Positions 1-7,493 of a stretch of 17,459 nucleotides of DNA are shown piece by piece (within the stretch, counting starts at the first letter, position 1; each line of letters starts with the position of its first letter). The DNA is from Methanosarcinales archaeon (GTDB taxonomy: Archaea > Halobacteriota > Syntropharchaeia > Alkanophagales > Methanospirareceae). The stretch is taken from NCBI GenBank assembly GCA_003661125.1, contig QMVO01000008.1:1-17459 (forward strand), read 5' to 3'. The notes beneath the pieces were generated by a model that saw only the letters and a list, made by a program, of their open reading frames with translations, was not told the DNA's origin and made no database searches. Made by a program: the position numbers and the translations under genes.

Positions 1-2
1 GA

Positions 3-107
3 ACCTGCTCAATAAAAGGTGGAATCCAAAAACTGAAAATGGCTGAGAGAGCAGTATGTGCAAATTTGGGTAATATGCATGATTTTATATTTTACTTTAC
101 CACTTAA
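3..107 (+). CDS. Possible 3' end of an unknown gene (element tail?)
   Basis: A plus-strand frame is open from the first bases of the window to TAA at 105-107, about 34 codons. Its peptide looks protein-like: a lysine-rich stretch (KGGIQKLKMAERA) followed by a hydrophobic end (HDFIFYFTT). It converges on, and overlaps by a few bases, the 3' end of the DUF1156 methylase gene, which appears to be cut short just here. That arrangement is what one would see if an insertion sequence had landed in the methylase gene and this were the last part of its transposase. I do not recognise the peptide as any named transposase family. It could equally be a chance open frame. Confidence 0.22.
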   Translation, partial: TCSIKGGIQKLKMAERAVCANLGNMHDFIFYFTT

Positions 108-1891
108 TATTGAGCAAATACAAAAGTAAATACAAACAACCCATTTTCTTTCAGATACTTGGTTGATTCAACGAATACTCTTTTAATTCCTTTTAAGAAG
201 TAGTTTTCATCTTTTTCCTGCACTTCATTTTTAATGACCTCTCGTTTGTTTCTGGTAGTTTCTGCTCTGAACCATGGATATCTATCTTTAAGCCCTAATC
301 GCAGCCATACGTAAAAGAAATCTGCAATTTCTGAATACATAACGTTGTCATAATAAGGGGGATCTGTTATTACAGCATCCACTTTCAAATTAGGAGGTAA
401 AAATGAGAGGTCTTCTGAGGTTGCACAAACTAACATAGTATCTCCTTTATTGTTCAGTAGCTCTTTTGGATTGTTGATTATTGCACCGTCTATTTTATCC
501 CCTTCTATGTATGCTCTCTTACCTGTATCATAATGTTTCTCAAAAGGTTTTTCTTTGTACTCAATACCTCTCTTTAATTTCTCAACATACTTTATGAAAG
601 TTCCTCTCCCGTATTTTGTTCCCCAAACATTATTCTCAACAGGAGACATGGGAGGTGCATAATTGTGATCCCCAAATAGAGGTTCTAATTTGAATGCTTG
701 TGCGTTATAAATACAAAACATGTTATTCGCATTTATCGAATCAGAGAGTGTTATCAGCATGAATTCCCTCGTATTTTCATCCCTTATCTCAAGAATTTTT
801 TCCAAAAGCATACTTAAACATAGCAACTGCCTTTTATTGAACATCTGATCAAAAGTATAGTAGAAGTAATTTCTTGCCTGATTTGTGTTAAACCCTTCAG
901 GTACCTCGATTGTCGGATAAAGTAACTCCTCTCTTTTTGCTTCAAATTCTTCAACAGCTTTCTCATAAATTGCTTTATCATGTTCATCCGCAGGTTTATA
1001 ACCCCTCCCATGCGTTGGGCAGTAGTATTCAATAGCATACATCTCAATATCTGGGGGTTTCTTGACTTTTCTAACAGAGTCAAGCGTATTATATCTTTGA
1101 TTACAATACGGGCAGTGATAAACCCCTCCAGTTTCATTTCCCTCAGCAGGAACAAATGTTTCTTGACACTCAGGGCAGAGTAGCTCTTTTTTATCGTTAT
1201 CAGTATCAAATATGTGGTAGCATTTGGGACAGAAAACAGTATAAATTTTTCCTTTCTCCTTGTCGTTTTTAGTGGCAATCTTGAATGTGTAATGAAGAGG
1301 CACATCCTTTCTACAATTTGGATTTAGGCATTTTACCTTCTTTACCCAGAACGCATACATTACGTTTGCAAGCCCATCTTCTCTACCCTCCCATTTATAT
1401 CCTCTGTTCGCTTCTTCTCTCTCGCAGATAGGACATTTCGTCTTGTAAAAACTCTTAATTTTATTTCCAACTGTTTCCTCAAGTTTCCTAAACTCATTAT
1501 CAAATGTTTCCTCATCGAAAGGGTCAATTTCTTTTTTAGTAGCAAACCATGCCACTGGGTTAATATCTATGCCGATAGATTTGATTCCCAATCTTAATGC
1601 CTCCACGATGGTTGTCCCACCGCCCATAAAAGGGTCTAAAATAATCGGTGAATATCCCAAGATTTCTTCAAAATTTGTCCTTTTGTAAAAGAAATTTTCC
1701 CAATATTCTTCTTCGGAAATATCTTCAGGTAAAAAAGATGTTAGGAGTATTGATCTAAACACGCATCCTAACCTTCTTGCCCACCACTTATGAATCTGAT
1801 AAACTGGTCTTCCCCAACGCTTATCGTTCCCTTCCCTCCTCGCAATTTCATTCAATCTCTCAATCGGAAAATCCTTTTCAATATATTTCAT
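104..1891 (-). CDS. Zn-ribbon DUF1156 adenine-specific DNA methylase (COG1743 type), probably C-terminally truncated
   Basis: Predicted S-adenosylmethionine-dependent N6-adenine DNA methyltransferase that would mark host DNA for the linked defence module. The N-terminus has the DUF1156 signature (DFPIERLNEIARRE, then HKWWARR near residues 34-40). Motif I is DPFMGGGTT (86-94) and the catalytic motif IV is DPPYYDN (510-516). Between them lies a long insert with repeated CxxC-type zinc ribbons: C153/C156, C188/C193, C221/C224, C239/C242 and C260/C263, followed by C291. ATG at 1889-1891 follows a strong GGAGGGG ribosome site, 9 nt after the PglZ stop. The protein stops at 595 residues, right after the FVFTF strand where family members usually continue with a histidine-containing motif and about a hundred or more further residues. 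I infer a truncation by frameshift or insertion near position 120, so activity is doubtful. The family call is firm; the system role comes from neighbours. Confidence 0.88.
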   Translation of the reverse strand: MKYIEKDFPIERLNEIARREGNDKRWGRPVYQIHKWWARRLGCVFRSILLTSFLPEDISEEEYWENFFYKRTNFEEILGYSPIILDPFMGGGTTIVEALRLGIKSIGIDINPVAWFATKKEIDPFDEETFDNEFRKLEETVGNKIKSFYKTKCPICEREEANRGYKWEGREDGLANVMYAFWVKKVKCLNPNCRKDVPLHYTFKIATKNDKEKGKIYTVFCPKCYHIFDTDNDKKELLCPECQETFVPAEGNETGGVYHCPYCNQRYNTLDSVRKVKKPPDIEMYAIEYYCPTHGRGYKPADEHDKAIYEKAVEEFEAKREELLYPTIEVPEGFNTNQARNYFYYTFDQMFNKRQLLCLSMLLEKILEIRDENTREFMLITLSDSINANNMFCIYNAQAFKLEPLFGDHNYAPPMSPVENNVWGTKYGRGTFIKYVEKLKRGIEYKEKPFEKHYDTGKRAYIEGDKIDGAIINNPKELLNNKGDTMLVCATSEDLSFLPPNLKVDAVITDPPYYDNVMYSEIADFFYVWLRLGLKDRYPWFRAETTRNKREVIKNEVQEKDENYFLKGIKRVFVESTKYLKENGLFVFTFVFAQY

Positions 1892-1900
1892 CTCCCCTCC

Positions 1901-2860
1901 TCATTTTTCTATCTCAATCAGCGGCACAAAATTCTCCATAAACGATATACCACCGTGATATATCTGTTTCTTACTGCCTGGCACAGGCCAAATGTATCTC
2001 CCATTCACAATAACATTATCTCCCACCTTTTTCAATCGGTCAGTTTTATCGAGAATTTCTTCAATCTTCTCTTCCATATCTCCGAATATCTTACTTCTCT
2101 CTTTAAATCTCGCAGAGCCAAAAACTTCTTGAAAAATCTCCTTCTCTGATTCTGGTATTGACCAATTACTCCCGGGGTGTTTTGTACAATATCCATGGTC
2201 TGATGTGATAACTATTTGATCGTGATTTGCGTTTTCAATCTGTTTTAAGATGATGTTGGATACTTTTAAATATATCTCCTCAAGAGAATCTCCTATTTTT
2301 GCCGTGACATTATCAAAATCAGCATCAGGAAATATTGAGTAAATTAGAACCTGGTCAGAGTAAGGCACTGGATAATTTGTTTTATCGTCTTCAATATAAA
2401 CGGACTTACCCCGCCATTCACCAGAGGATCTCAACGCTGACGGTGCGCTTATGTTTAAAATCTCTCTTGAGAAAGCAATAGTATCCGATGGTAGATTAGA
2501 TATTTCGTAGGTATATTTCTTTATATTGTATCCGTTTTCTTCAAGTTTTCTTAAAAGAAGGTTTGCTTCTCTTATGCTCAACCCGTCGGCAACTATCAAG
2601 CAATACTCGCTTTTTTCCAGCATATCCCTCAATTTCTTCCTTTTTCCAAGTGATTCCTTTGTCATCAAATCGTAAATCTCGAAATAAGCGTATTTGAAAA
2701 ATCTCTCAAAACTACCTGTCTTTTTCTCTCCCTGATTATAATAAGCGGTTACGCTTTTATCGTGTACCCATACATCTTCTACTAAATATTCCCAAATACA
2801 ATCCAAAGGATTATCTTCACAAATCAAATCTTCAACGAACTCATTAGAAAGCTCAATCAC
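1901..2860 (-). CDS. pglZ: PglZ-domain protein (alkaline-phosphatase superfamily), BREX/Pgl-like
   Basis: PglZ proteins are alkaline-phosphatase-fold enzymes that define Pgl and BREX phage-resistance systems; their exact substrate is unsettled. Family landmarks visible here are LIVADGLS (88-95, metal-ligand D92), LPSDT (123-127), IVITSDHGY (216-224, ligands D221 and H222) and the closing YHGGISFMENFVPLIEI near the C-terminus, whose histidine is a further likely metal ligand. At 319 residues it is shorter than most PglZ proteins and consists of little more than the phosphatase domain plus about 80 N-terminal residues. The start is GTG at 2858-2860, preceded by an AGGTGAGG ribosome site. This GTG overlaps the TGA of the upstream ATPase gene (GTGA, 4-nt overlap), which suggests translational coupling. 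The stop at 1901-1903 lies 9 nt before the methylase start. Family assignment is confident; the restriction role is inferred from the neighbours. Confidence 0.88.
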   Translation of the reverse strand: MIELSNEFVEDLICEDNPLDCIWEYLVEDVWVHDKSVTAYYNQGEKKTGSFERFFKYAYFEIYDLMTKESLGKRKKLRDMLEKSEYCLIVADGLSIREANLLLRKLEENGYNIKKYTYEISNLPSDTIAFSREILNISAPSALRSSGEWRGKSVYIEDDKTNYPVPYSDQVLIYSIFPDADFDNVTAKIGDSLEEIYLKVSNIILKQIENANHDQIVITSDHGYCTKHPGSNWSIPESEKEIFQEVFGSARFKERSKIFGDMEEKIEEILDKTDRLKKVGDNVIVNGRYIWPVPGSKKQIYHGGISFMENFVPLIEIEK

Positions 2861-5346
2861 TTTTTCCTCACCTTTGAGTCCAGTTTCATAGTTCGTAAAT
2901 TATCCTCATGTTCTTCTAAGATATTATCCACTATGCCCTTGACATCCTTTCCTTTTAATCTGCCTTTCATTGTTACTGAAACCTCGTCTACATCAACTGA
3001 TTCATCCAGAGTGCTTCCAAGTAACCCTTGTAAACTCCACGGGGAACTCTCCTCAATTTTAAATGTTTCGTATTCGATTTCTCCTCCCTCTGGCGGTGTT
3101 GTTTCAACTTCATCTTCCCTTAGTGCTTCTTTTTTCTCCTCTTCAGGGAGTGTCTCTTCCCTTGGGACTCGCATCCTTATACCCACACGTTCACCAACCT
3201 CAATACCACCAGCCTCCTCTGGAACCTCTTCAGGTTTCATAACGACATAATCATCCCTTAAAAACGCTAAAATCCTTCCTTTTCTAAATACATCACTACC
3301 TGAAACGACAACTATTTTACCATCATTTATCAGGGCATTTAGTGTTTTTCTGAAGATGTCTTCATCTATTATCACCGGAAAACTCCTCGTTCTATAAAAC
3401 TGGTTTCTTATCTCCCCAACGCTTAATGTTTCTCCTTCCTCTCTCTTGTCAACGAGAAATAATATCTTCTCTTTGAAAGAGCTAATGTCAAATTCCTCTT
3501 CCAGCTTCTTCTGAATCTTGCCACTGTCAAAATCAACACTTACAGGCATAAAATCATTTGAATTCTGCCATCGAATCATTTTTCCATATTTCTCTTTTAG
3601 CTTCTTTTTTATTTCACTCATGTTTAAACTGCGCTGGTGCTCCAATTTTTCTTTATAGCTCTCGAATTGTGGCTTCATCTCATCTATTGCCAAAACCCTC
3701 GCTACATTCATATTAATGCCATTTGACCTCAGCACATCCTTACAATTAGGATTAATGAAGATGATCCTATTTTGAAACGTCTGCTCCTCAAATATCTTCT
3801 TTAGGTTATCCTTCTCGATTTCCTTCAAAGAAAATATTATCTTCGTTTGGTTTTTAGTATCCATGCCGTCCGTATCGAAACAATAAACCGGTATTTTTTC
3901 TATTTTTATTTCATCTCTTATTATCTCGGCTATCTTCTCAGCAACGTTATTTTTGTCTTTTAGCATCCTGGCTTCGTTTTCAATAAGCACAAGAACGTTT
4001 ACTTCGGGGCGTATGAAATATTTTCCTTCTGCAAGCCAAAGGTGAGGTGCGCTATTTGATAATTCCGTAAGACTCGCATCTATTTCATTTACATTTACCG
4101 CTGGCGCTAAAACACCAAACAGAATATCTTCTTTGCTTGCCCCTCGTGTAGGACCGAAACCTATTGATTTTATAAATACAGTTGTCAGGAGAGGAGTAGC
4201 ATGTTCAACTTTTATAGATTCCATTTTGCGAATATCCTCGATTACTTTTTCTGATAGCTCGCTTTCTAACTTTGATAACTCGTCATACACAGCAGGATTT
4301 ATATCTGAAAGAAGAATCAAGTCTTTTTTATCATAAAAGTCTCTCACGACAGTAGATAACAGATATAGAATGCCCCTTGTTCTCTGATAGGTAGTTGATG
4401 CTCCATATTTCTCAAACAGTGTTTCCATGAGTTGTGGATGAAAGGGATAGGAATTAAACAGCCTATTTTTAAAATCCTCAATTCTTTTCCGCGTTTCGAC
4501 ACTCTGATCTTTGAATATTCCTGATTGTTTATATGCCGATATATACTTACCAATAATTTCCTGTATTGCGTTTTCATTTCTTTCTTTGTCTTCAAGATGG
4601 AATAGCCTGTATAATACTACTCTGTCTCTGTCCTCAATCCCGTATAGATTACACCAATAAGAATTTTGGCGGTTAATTCTGCCTTTTATTTCTTCTATCT
4701 TTTCTAATAATGAGATGAAAACTATTAAATTTGAATCACTATCAGCGGCAATTTCTAAAAGATTTTGTAGAAAATTCAAATTTCTATCCTCTAACTTTTC
4801 ATCATTTAAACTATTGAACCATGATTCTATTTCGTCTAAAAAAATCACCACTGTTTTATCCCCTATGGCTTCTTTTATATGCTCATGCGTAGGAAATCGC
4901 TTGACTTTAGCCAATATATCTTTCCTCTCCAATTCTTCGAAAATGGGCACCCATAGGTAGTCCGGATCCATGCTTAAAGCCTGAATAAGAACGGATTTTG
5001 CATCAGTGGGTATGGTAAAAGAGTAATTATGAAAATTTAACCAATTTTCGCCTATTTCCGGGGAGCTTAGTGCATGGAATAGAGCTAAAATGTGGTGTGA
5101 TTTACCAGAACCAAACCCTCCTGAGAAAATATATACTCCTTTAGAGCCTTTCTTATTATTCAACTTGTCTGCGAGTTCATCAAAAACTTCTTTCAGTGGC
5201 TTGGTTAGGAAAGTAACGTCCAGAAATTTCTTGGAATCCCCCTCGATACCCTCTTTTCGTAGCGCTTTGTACACATCAACTCTTCCTTCAATGCCTACCG
5301 TTAGCACCTCTTCCCTAGGTCGAACCAAATCGCCAATTATAGCCAT
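2857..5346 (-). CDS. DUF499-type AAA+ ATPase (COG1483-like) of the PglZ/methylase module
   Basis: Large P-loop ATPase, 829 residues from the chosen start, playing the part that BrxC/PglY ATPases play in BREX. Visible motifs, counted from ATG: the DUF499-like lead-in KKFLDVTFLTKPLKEVF (about 40-56), Walker A GGFGSGKS (76-83) and Walker B VVIFLDE (166-172). A charged, glutamate-rich linker (around 700-760) precedes a small C-terminal domain. A GTG at 5355 would add three residues, but the ATG at 5344-5346 has a well-placed GGGGTGA ribosome site that overlaps that GTG, so the ATG is preferred. The gene begins 12 nt after the radC stop and overlaps the PglZ gene by 4 nt. DUF499 ATPases commonly sit beside DUF1156 methylases in defence islands, and that pairing supports the call. 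I cannot tell whether it contacts DNA, the methylase or PglZ. Confidence 0.82.
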   Translation of the reverse strand: MAIIGDLVRPREEVLTVGIEGRVDVYKALRKEGIEGDSKKFLDVTFLTKPLKEVFDELADKLNNKKGSKGVYIFSGGFGSGKSHHILALFHALSSPEIGENWLNFHNYSFTIPTDAKSVLIQALSMDPDYLWVPIFEELERKDILAKVKRFPTHEHIKEAIGDKTVVIFLDEIESWFNSLNDEKLEDRNLNFLQNLLEIAADSDSNLIVFISLLEKIEEIKGRINRQNSYWCNLYGIEDRDRVVLYRLFHLEDKERNENAIQEIIGKYISAYKQSGIFKDQSVETRKRIEDFKNRLFNSYPFHPQLMETLFEKYGASTTYQRTRGILYLLSTVVRDFYDKKDLILLSDINPAVYDELSKLESELSEKVIEDIRKMESIKVEHATPLLTTVFIKSIGFGPTRGASKEDILFGVLAPAVNVNEIDASLTELSNSAPHLWLAEGKYFIRPEVNVLVLIENEARMLKDKNNVAEKIAEIIRDEIKIEKIPVYCFDTDGMDTKNQTKIIFSLKEIEKDNLKKIFEEQTFQNRIIFINPNCKDVLRSNGINMNVARVLAIDEMKPQFESYKEKLEHQRSLNMSEIKKKLKEKYGKMIRWQNSNDFMPVSVDFDSGKIQKKLEEEFDISSFKEKILFLVDKREEGETLSVGEIRNQFYRTRSFPVIIDEDIFRKTLNALINDGKIVVVSGSDVFRKGRILAFLRDDYVVMKPEEVPEEAGGIEVGERVGIRMRVPREETLPEEEKKEALREDEVETTPPEGGEIEYETFKIEESSPWSLQGLLGSTLDESVDVDEVSVTMKGRLKGKDVKGIVDNILEEHEDNLRTMKLDSKVRKK

Positions 5347-5354
5347 ATTGATCA
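5347..5354 (-). promoter_or_regulatory. Ribosome binding site deciding the ATPase start
   Basis: Read on the minus strand, AAGGGGTGATCAATATG places a purine-rich GGGGTGA just ahead of ATG at 5346. The possible GTG start at 5355 lies within this site and has no comparable site upstream, so the ATG is the likelier start. Confidence 0.6.
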
Positions 5355-5358
5355 CCCC

Positions 5359-6051
5359 TTAGATTATTCCTCTTTCTTTCATGCTTATATAAGTACCGTC
5401 TCCAATGATAATATGGTCCTGAAGGGGTATTCCAATGACTTTGCCAGCTTCTACCAATTTTTTTGTTATTTTAATATCATCCTCACTCGGCTCAGGATCT
5501 CCGCTTGGATGGTTATGGACGAGTATCATCGCACTTGAATTTTCCCTCACTGCCATATACAAAATTTCTTTTGGCTTAAAAACATTAACATCAATACCCC
5601 CAACAGAAACTAACTTACGTTTAATTAAATAGTTTTTAGTGCCCAGAAAAACAGCGAAAAGTTTCTCCTGTTTTTCAAACTGAAGTTCTGGCATTAACAT
5701 ATTTACTACATCTTGAGTGGACCTCACTTGATTTTTTTCTGGCTTATACTCAAAAATTCTTTTAGCCAATTCTAAACAAGCCTTTAACTGGACTGCTTTT
5801 GCAAATCCTAATCCTTTTATTTTGCTTAACTCGCTGACATCTGTTGTGAATAATTCCCTGAGATTTCCCTCATATTTCTTTAATAATTTGTTCCCTATAT
5901 CTACCGCAGTCTCACCTTGAGATCCCGTTCTGAGAATAATTGCAAGTAGTTCCGCATTGCTCAAAGCCTCAGCGCCATACTTTGCTAATCTTTCTCGTGG
6001 TCTCTCCCCTTGAGGCATGTCACTTATTTTTATTTTGTTTTCATTTTGCAT
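5359..6051 (-). CDS. radC: RadC family JAB/MPN+ domain protein (UPF0758)
   Basis: RadC-family protein, 230 residues from the chosen ATG, a usual length. It has an N-terminal helix-hairpin-helix-like region (SKIKGLGFAKAVQLKA, about 76-91) and a C-terminal MPN+/JAMM metalloprotease-like domain. The metal motif HNHPSGDPEPSEDD is complete: H179, H181, S189 and D192 fit HxHx7Sx2D. The biochemical role is unknown; the original DNA-repair assignment in bacteria is disputed, and relatives are frequent on mobile elements. ATG at 6049-6051 is preferred over GTG at 6069 because a perfect GGAGGTGA (6060-6067) lies 8 nt before it and the GTG falls inside the cfbE coding end. The gene sits between cfbE and the DUF499 ATPase with gaps of 8 and 12 nt. 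It may belong to the housekeeping half of the operon or to the defence half; sequence alone does not decide. Confidence 0.92.
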   Translation of the reverse strand: MQNENKIKISDMPQGERPRERLAKYGAEALSNAELLAIILRTGSQGETAVDIGNKLLKKYEGNLRELFTTDVSELSKIKGLGFAKAVQLKACLELAKRIFEYKPEKNQVRSTQDVVNMLMPELQFEKQEKLFAVFLGTKNYLIKRKLVSVGGIDVNVFKPKEILYMAVRENSSAMILVHNHPSGDPEPSEDDIKITKKLVEAGKVIGIPLQDHIIIGDGTYISMKERGII

Positions 6052-6059
6052 TATCAACC

Positions 6060-6067
6060 TCACCTCC
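6060..6067 (-). promoter_or_regulatory. Strong Shine-Dalgarno for radC containing the cfbE stop
   Basis: On the minus strand GGAGGTGA carries the TGA stop of cfbE in its last three bases and stands 8 nt ahead of the radC ATG. It fixes the radC start at 6051 and indicates translational coupling of the two genes. Confidence 0.75.
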
Positions 6068-7364
6068 ACGTCTTCACATTAGAAATAATTACAAAACCTT
6101 CTTCCGAATCGTTAACCGCTTTTTCCAGAGCCGAATCCAAATCATCAGAAAAAAACACGTTCTCACCTTCTATTTTGTCTCTGAACTCCTCACCCACAAT
6201 TATTATCTCAACGAAATCCGACGCTACATTCTTAACTACCTGTTTCACTTCCTCCAAGTCCACCCCTTCACACACATATTGGGACTCCTCCCCAACAATC
6301 AAAATCATCTTCTCTGAATACTGCCTTGCCATCCTCGTTATCTCATCAAGGAACTTCAATTTTGTGCCTGAATTGGAATTATCAATCAAGAACCGCCCTT
6401 TCAGCTTCTCCAGTTTCATCCTACCCTTTACTGCTGAGATATTAGTATTGACCTCTTCTGGTGGAATGCCAAGGCTCAAAACGGCGCAAAACGCCGCTTC
6501 CAGAGAATTCCTGTAATATTCCCCGCCAAACAAATCAAAAGATTTGAATGCGATTTCGCCACTTATAGAATCACCGGTTATGGTTCTCAGTCGGTTAAAA
6601 ATGACTTTGTTTTCCCTTTTACTTATCCAGAGGCTGTTATCTTTATTACCAAAGGTATTCGCTACCACTTCTTCATCTGTTCTTAATGAGCCTGGATGAA
6701 CTATTATACTCCCGTGTTTGCTTTCATAGTTCTTCATTGATCCTCTTTTTACCACAGAAGCATCTTTTGTGCCTCCAGCAATCCTGTAATCTGCTTTCAA
6801 GCTCGTTATTACCCCTACATTGCCTGCTCCTGTTAAACCGAGTGAGACTTCAAATACCGCTATATTTGGCTTCAAATTCTTTTCTCGCGCTATCTCCATC
6901 ACTTTCAACATGTTCGCAGGCGTGCTGCCTATCCTGGGAAATAGTACTCCTTTTTCTGCCGATTTAAACCTCGTGGAGGAGCTGGTATGCGAAAGAACCT
7001 CAAATTTTTCCTTGTTCAACAACTGGCAGATTAGCTCGCAGACTGCGGTCTTTCCAACCGTACCTGTTACTTCCACTACTTTTATACCGGCGAAAAGATT
7101 TTTTAGAGCCGCAATCTCTTTTACCGCTTCGTGATGATTCACAATGGGTATCTCCATCTTTAAAGTTTGCCTTACAACCTCAAAGTTCGGATTCAGATGA
7201 ACCGGTGCGATAACAAGGTCGTAATCCAACGCTTTAGAAAAGGTTTGATGGTATGGGTCGAAGACCTCTACTTGTTTCTCAAGTTCTTTTAGCTCTTCTG
7301 CAATGACTTCTGCCCCGTGAATGGGGTCTAAAACCAATATCCTGCATGCTTCTTTTATGCTCAT
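6060..7364 (-). CDS. cfbE: Coenzyme F430 synthetase (Mur-ligase-like)
   Basis: ATP-dependent Mur-ligase-family enzyme that closes the last ring of F430, the nickel cofactor of methyl-coenzyme M reductase, by converting 15,17(3)-seco-F430-17(3)-acid to F430 in the cytoplasm. The ATP loop is VTGTVGKTA (99-107). The Mur-ligase body continues with STPANML (147-153), the EVSLG segment (172-176) and KGRMKLEKLKGRFLIDNSNSGTK (313-335), whose DNSNSG signature is typical of CfbE rather than cell-wall Mur ligases. At 434 residues the length is normal. ATG at 7362-7364 has no Shine-Dalgarno, but a TATA-like box lies about 35 nt upstream, suggesting a short leader. Its presence implies the organism makes F430 and so uses methyl- or alkyl-CoM reductase. 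It heads a co-directional run into radC and the defence genes, an unusual setting since other cfb genes are not here. Confidence 0.88.
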   Translation of the reverse strand: MSIKEACRILVLDPIHGAEVIAEELKELEKQVEVFDPYHQTFSKALDYDLVIAPVHLNPNFEVVRQTLKMEIPIVNHHEAVKEIAALKNLFAGIKVVEVTGTVGKTAVCELICQLLNKEKFEVLSHTSSSTRFKSAEKGVLFPRIGSTPANMLKVMEIAREKNLKPNIAVFEVSLGLTGAGNVGVITSLKADYRIAGGTKDASVVKRGSMKNYESKHGSIIVHPGSLRTDEEVVANTFGNKDNSLWISKRENKVIFNRLRTITGDSISGEIAFKSFDLFGGEYYRNSLEAAFCAVLSLGIPPEEVNTNISAVKGRMKLEKLKGRFLIDNSNSGTKLKFLDEITRMARQYSEKMILIVGEESQYVCEGVDLEEVKQVVKNVASDFVEIIIVGEEFRDKIEGENVFFSDDLDSALEKAVNDSEEGFVIISNVKTWR

Positions 7365-7396
7365 TTGTTTGTTAATTATTAATTATTACCCCCATT

Positions 7397-7405
7397 ATTT
7401 ATAAA
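7397..7405 (-). promoter_or_regulatory. TATA-like box for cfbE
   Basis: On the minus strand TTTATAAAT lies between the 3' end of the tRNA-Leu gene and cfbE, with its centre about 37 nt before the cfbE ATG. Archaeal transcription starting about 25 nt downstream of the box would give a leader of roughly 10 nt. This is probably the promoter for cfbE, radC and the three defence genes. Confidence 0.5.
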
Positions 7406-7409
7406 ATCA

Positions 7410-7493
7410 TGCGGGGGGCGTGATTTGAACACGCGGACTCCTTCGAGACAGGGTCCTAAGCCCTGCGCCTTTTCCTAACTCAGCAACCCCCGC
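7410..7493 (-). tRNA. tRNA-Leu (anticodon UAG)
   Basis: Class II tRNA of 84 nt without CCA and without an intron. The acceptor stem pairs GCGGGGG (7487-7493) with CCCCCGC (7411-7417), with A as discriminator at 7410, as expected for leucine. The anticodon arm is CAGGG-CTTAGGA-CCCTG, giving UAG, which reads CUA. A long variable arm (TCTCGAAGGAGTCC region) and a T arm GCGTG-TTCAAAT-CACGC complete it. The 5' 19 nt overlap the 3' end of moaC, whose stop codon lies in the D arm. I see no clear TATA box immediately upstream, so it may be cut from the moaC transcript. Confidence 0.95.

Noticed and set aside
6010..6516. A long plus-strand open frame (168 codons) antisense to cfbE
   Set aside because: It is Ser/Phe-rich, lacks a recognisable domain and mirrors the cfbE coding strand, which has clear family motifs.
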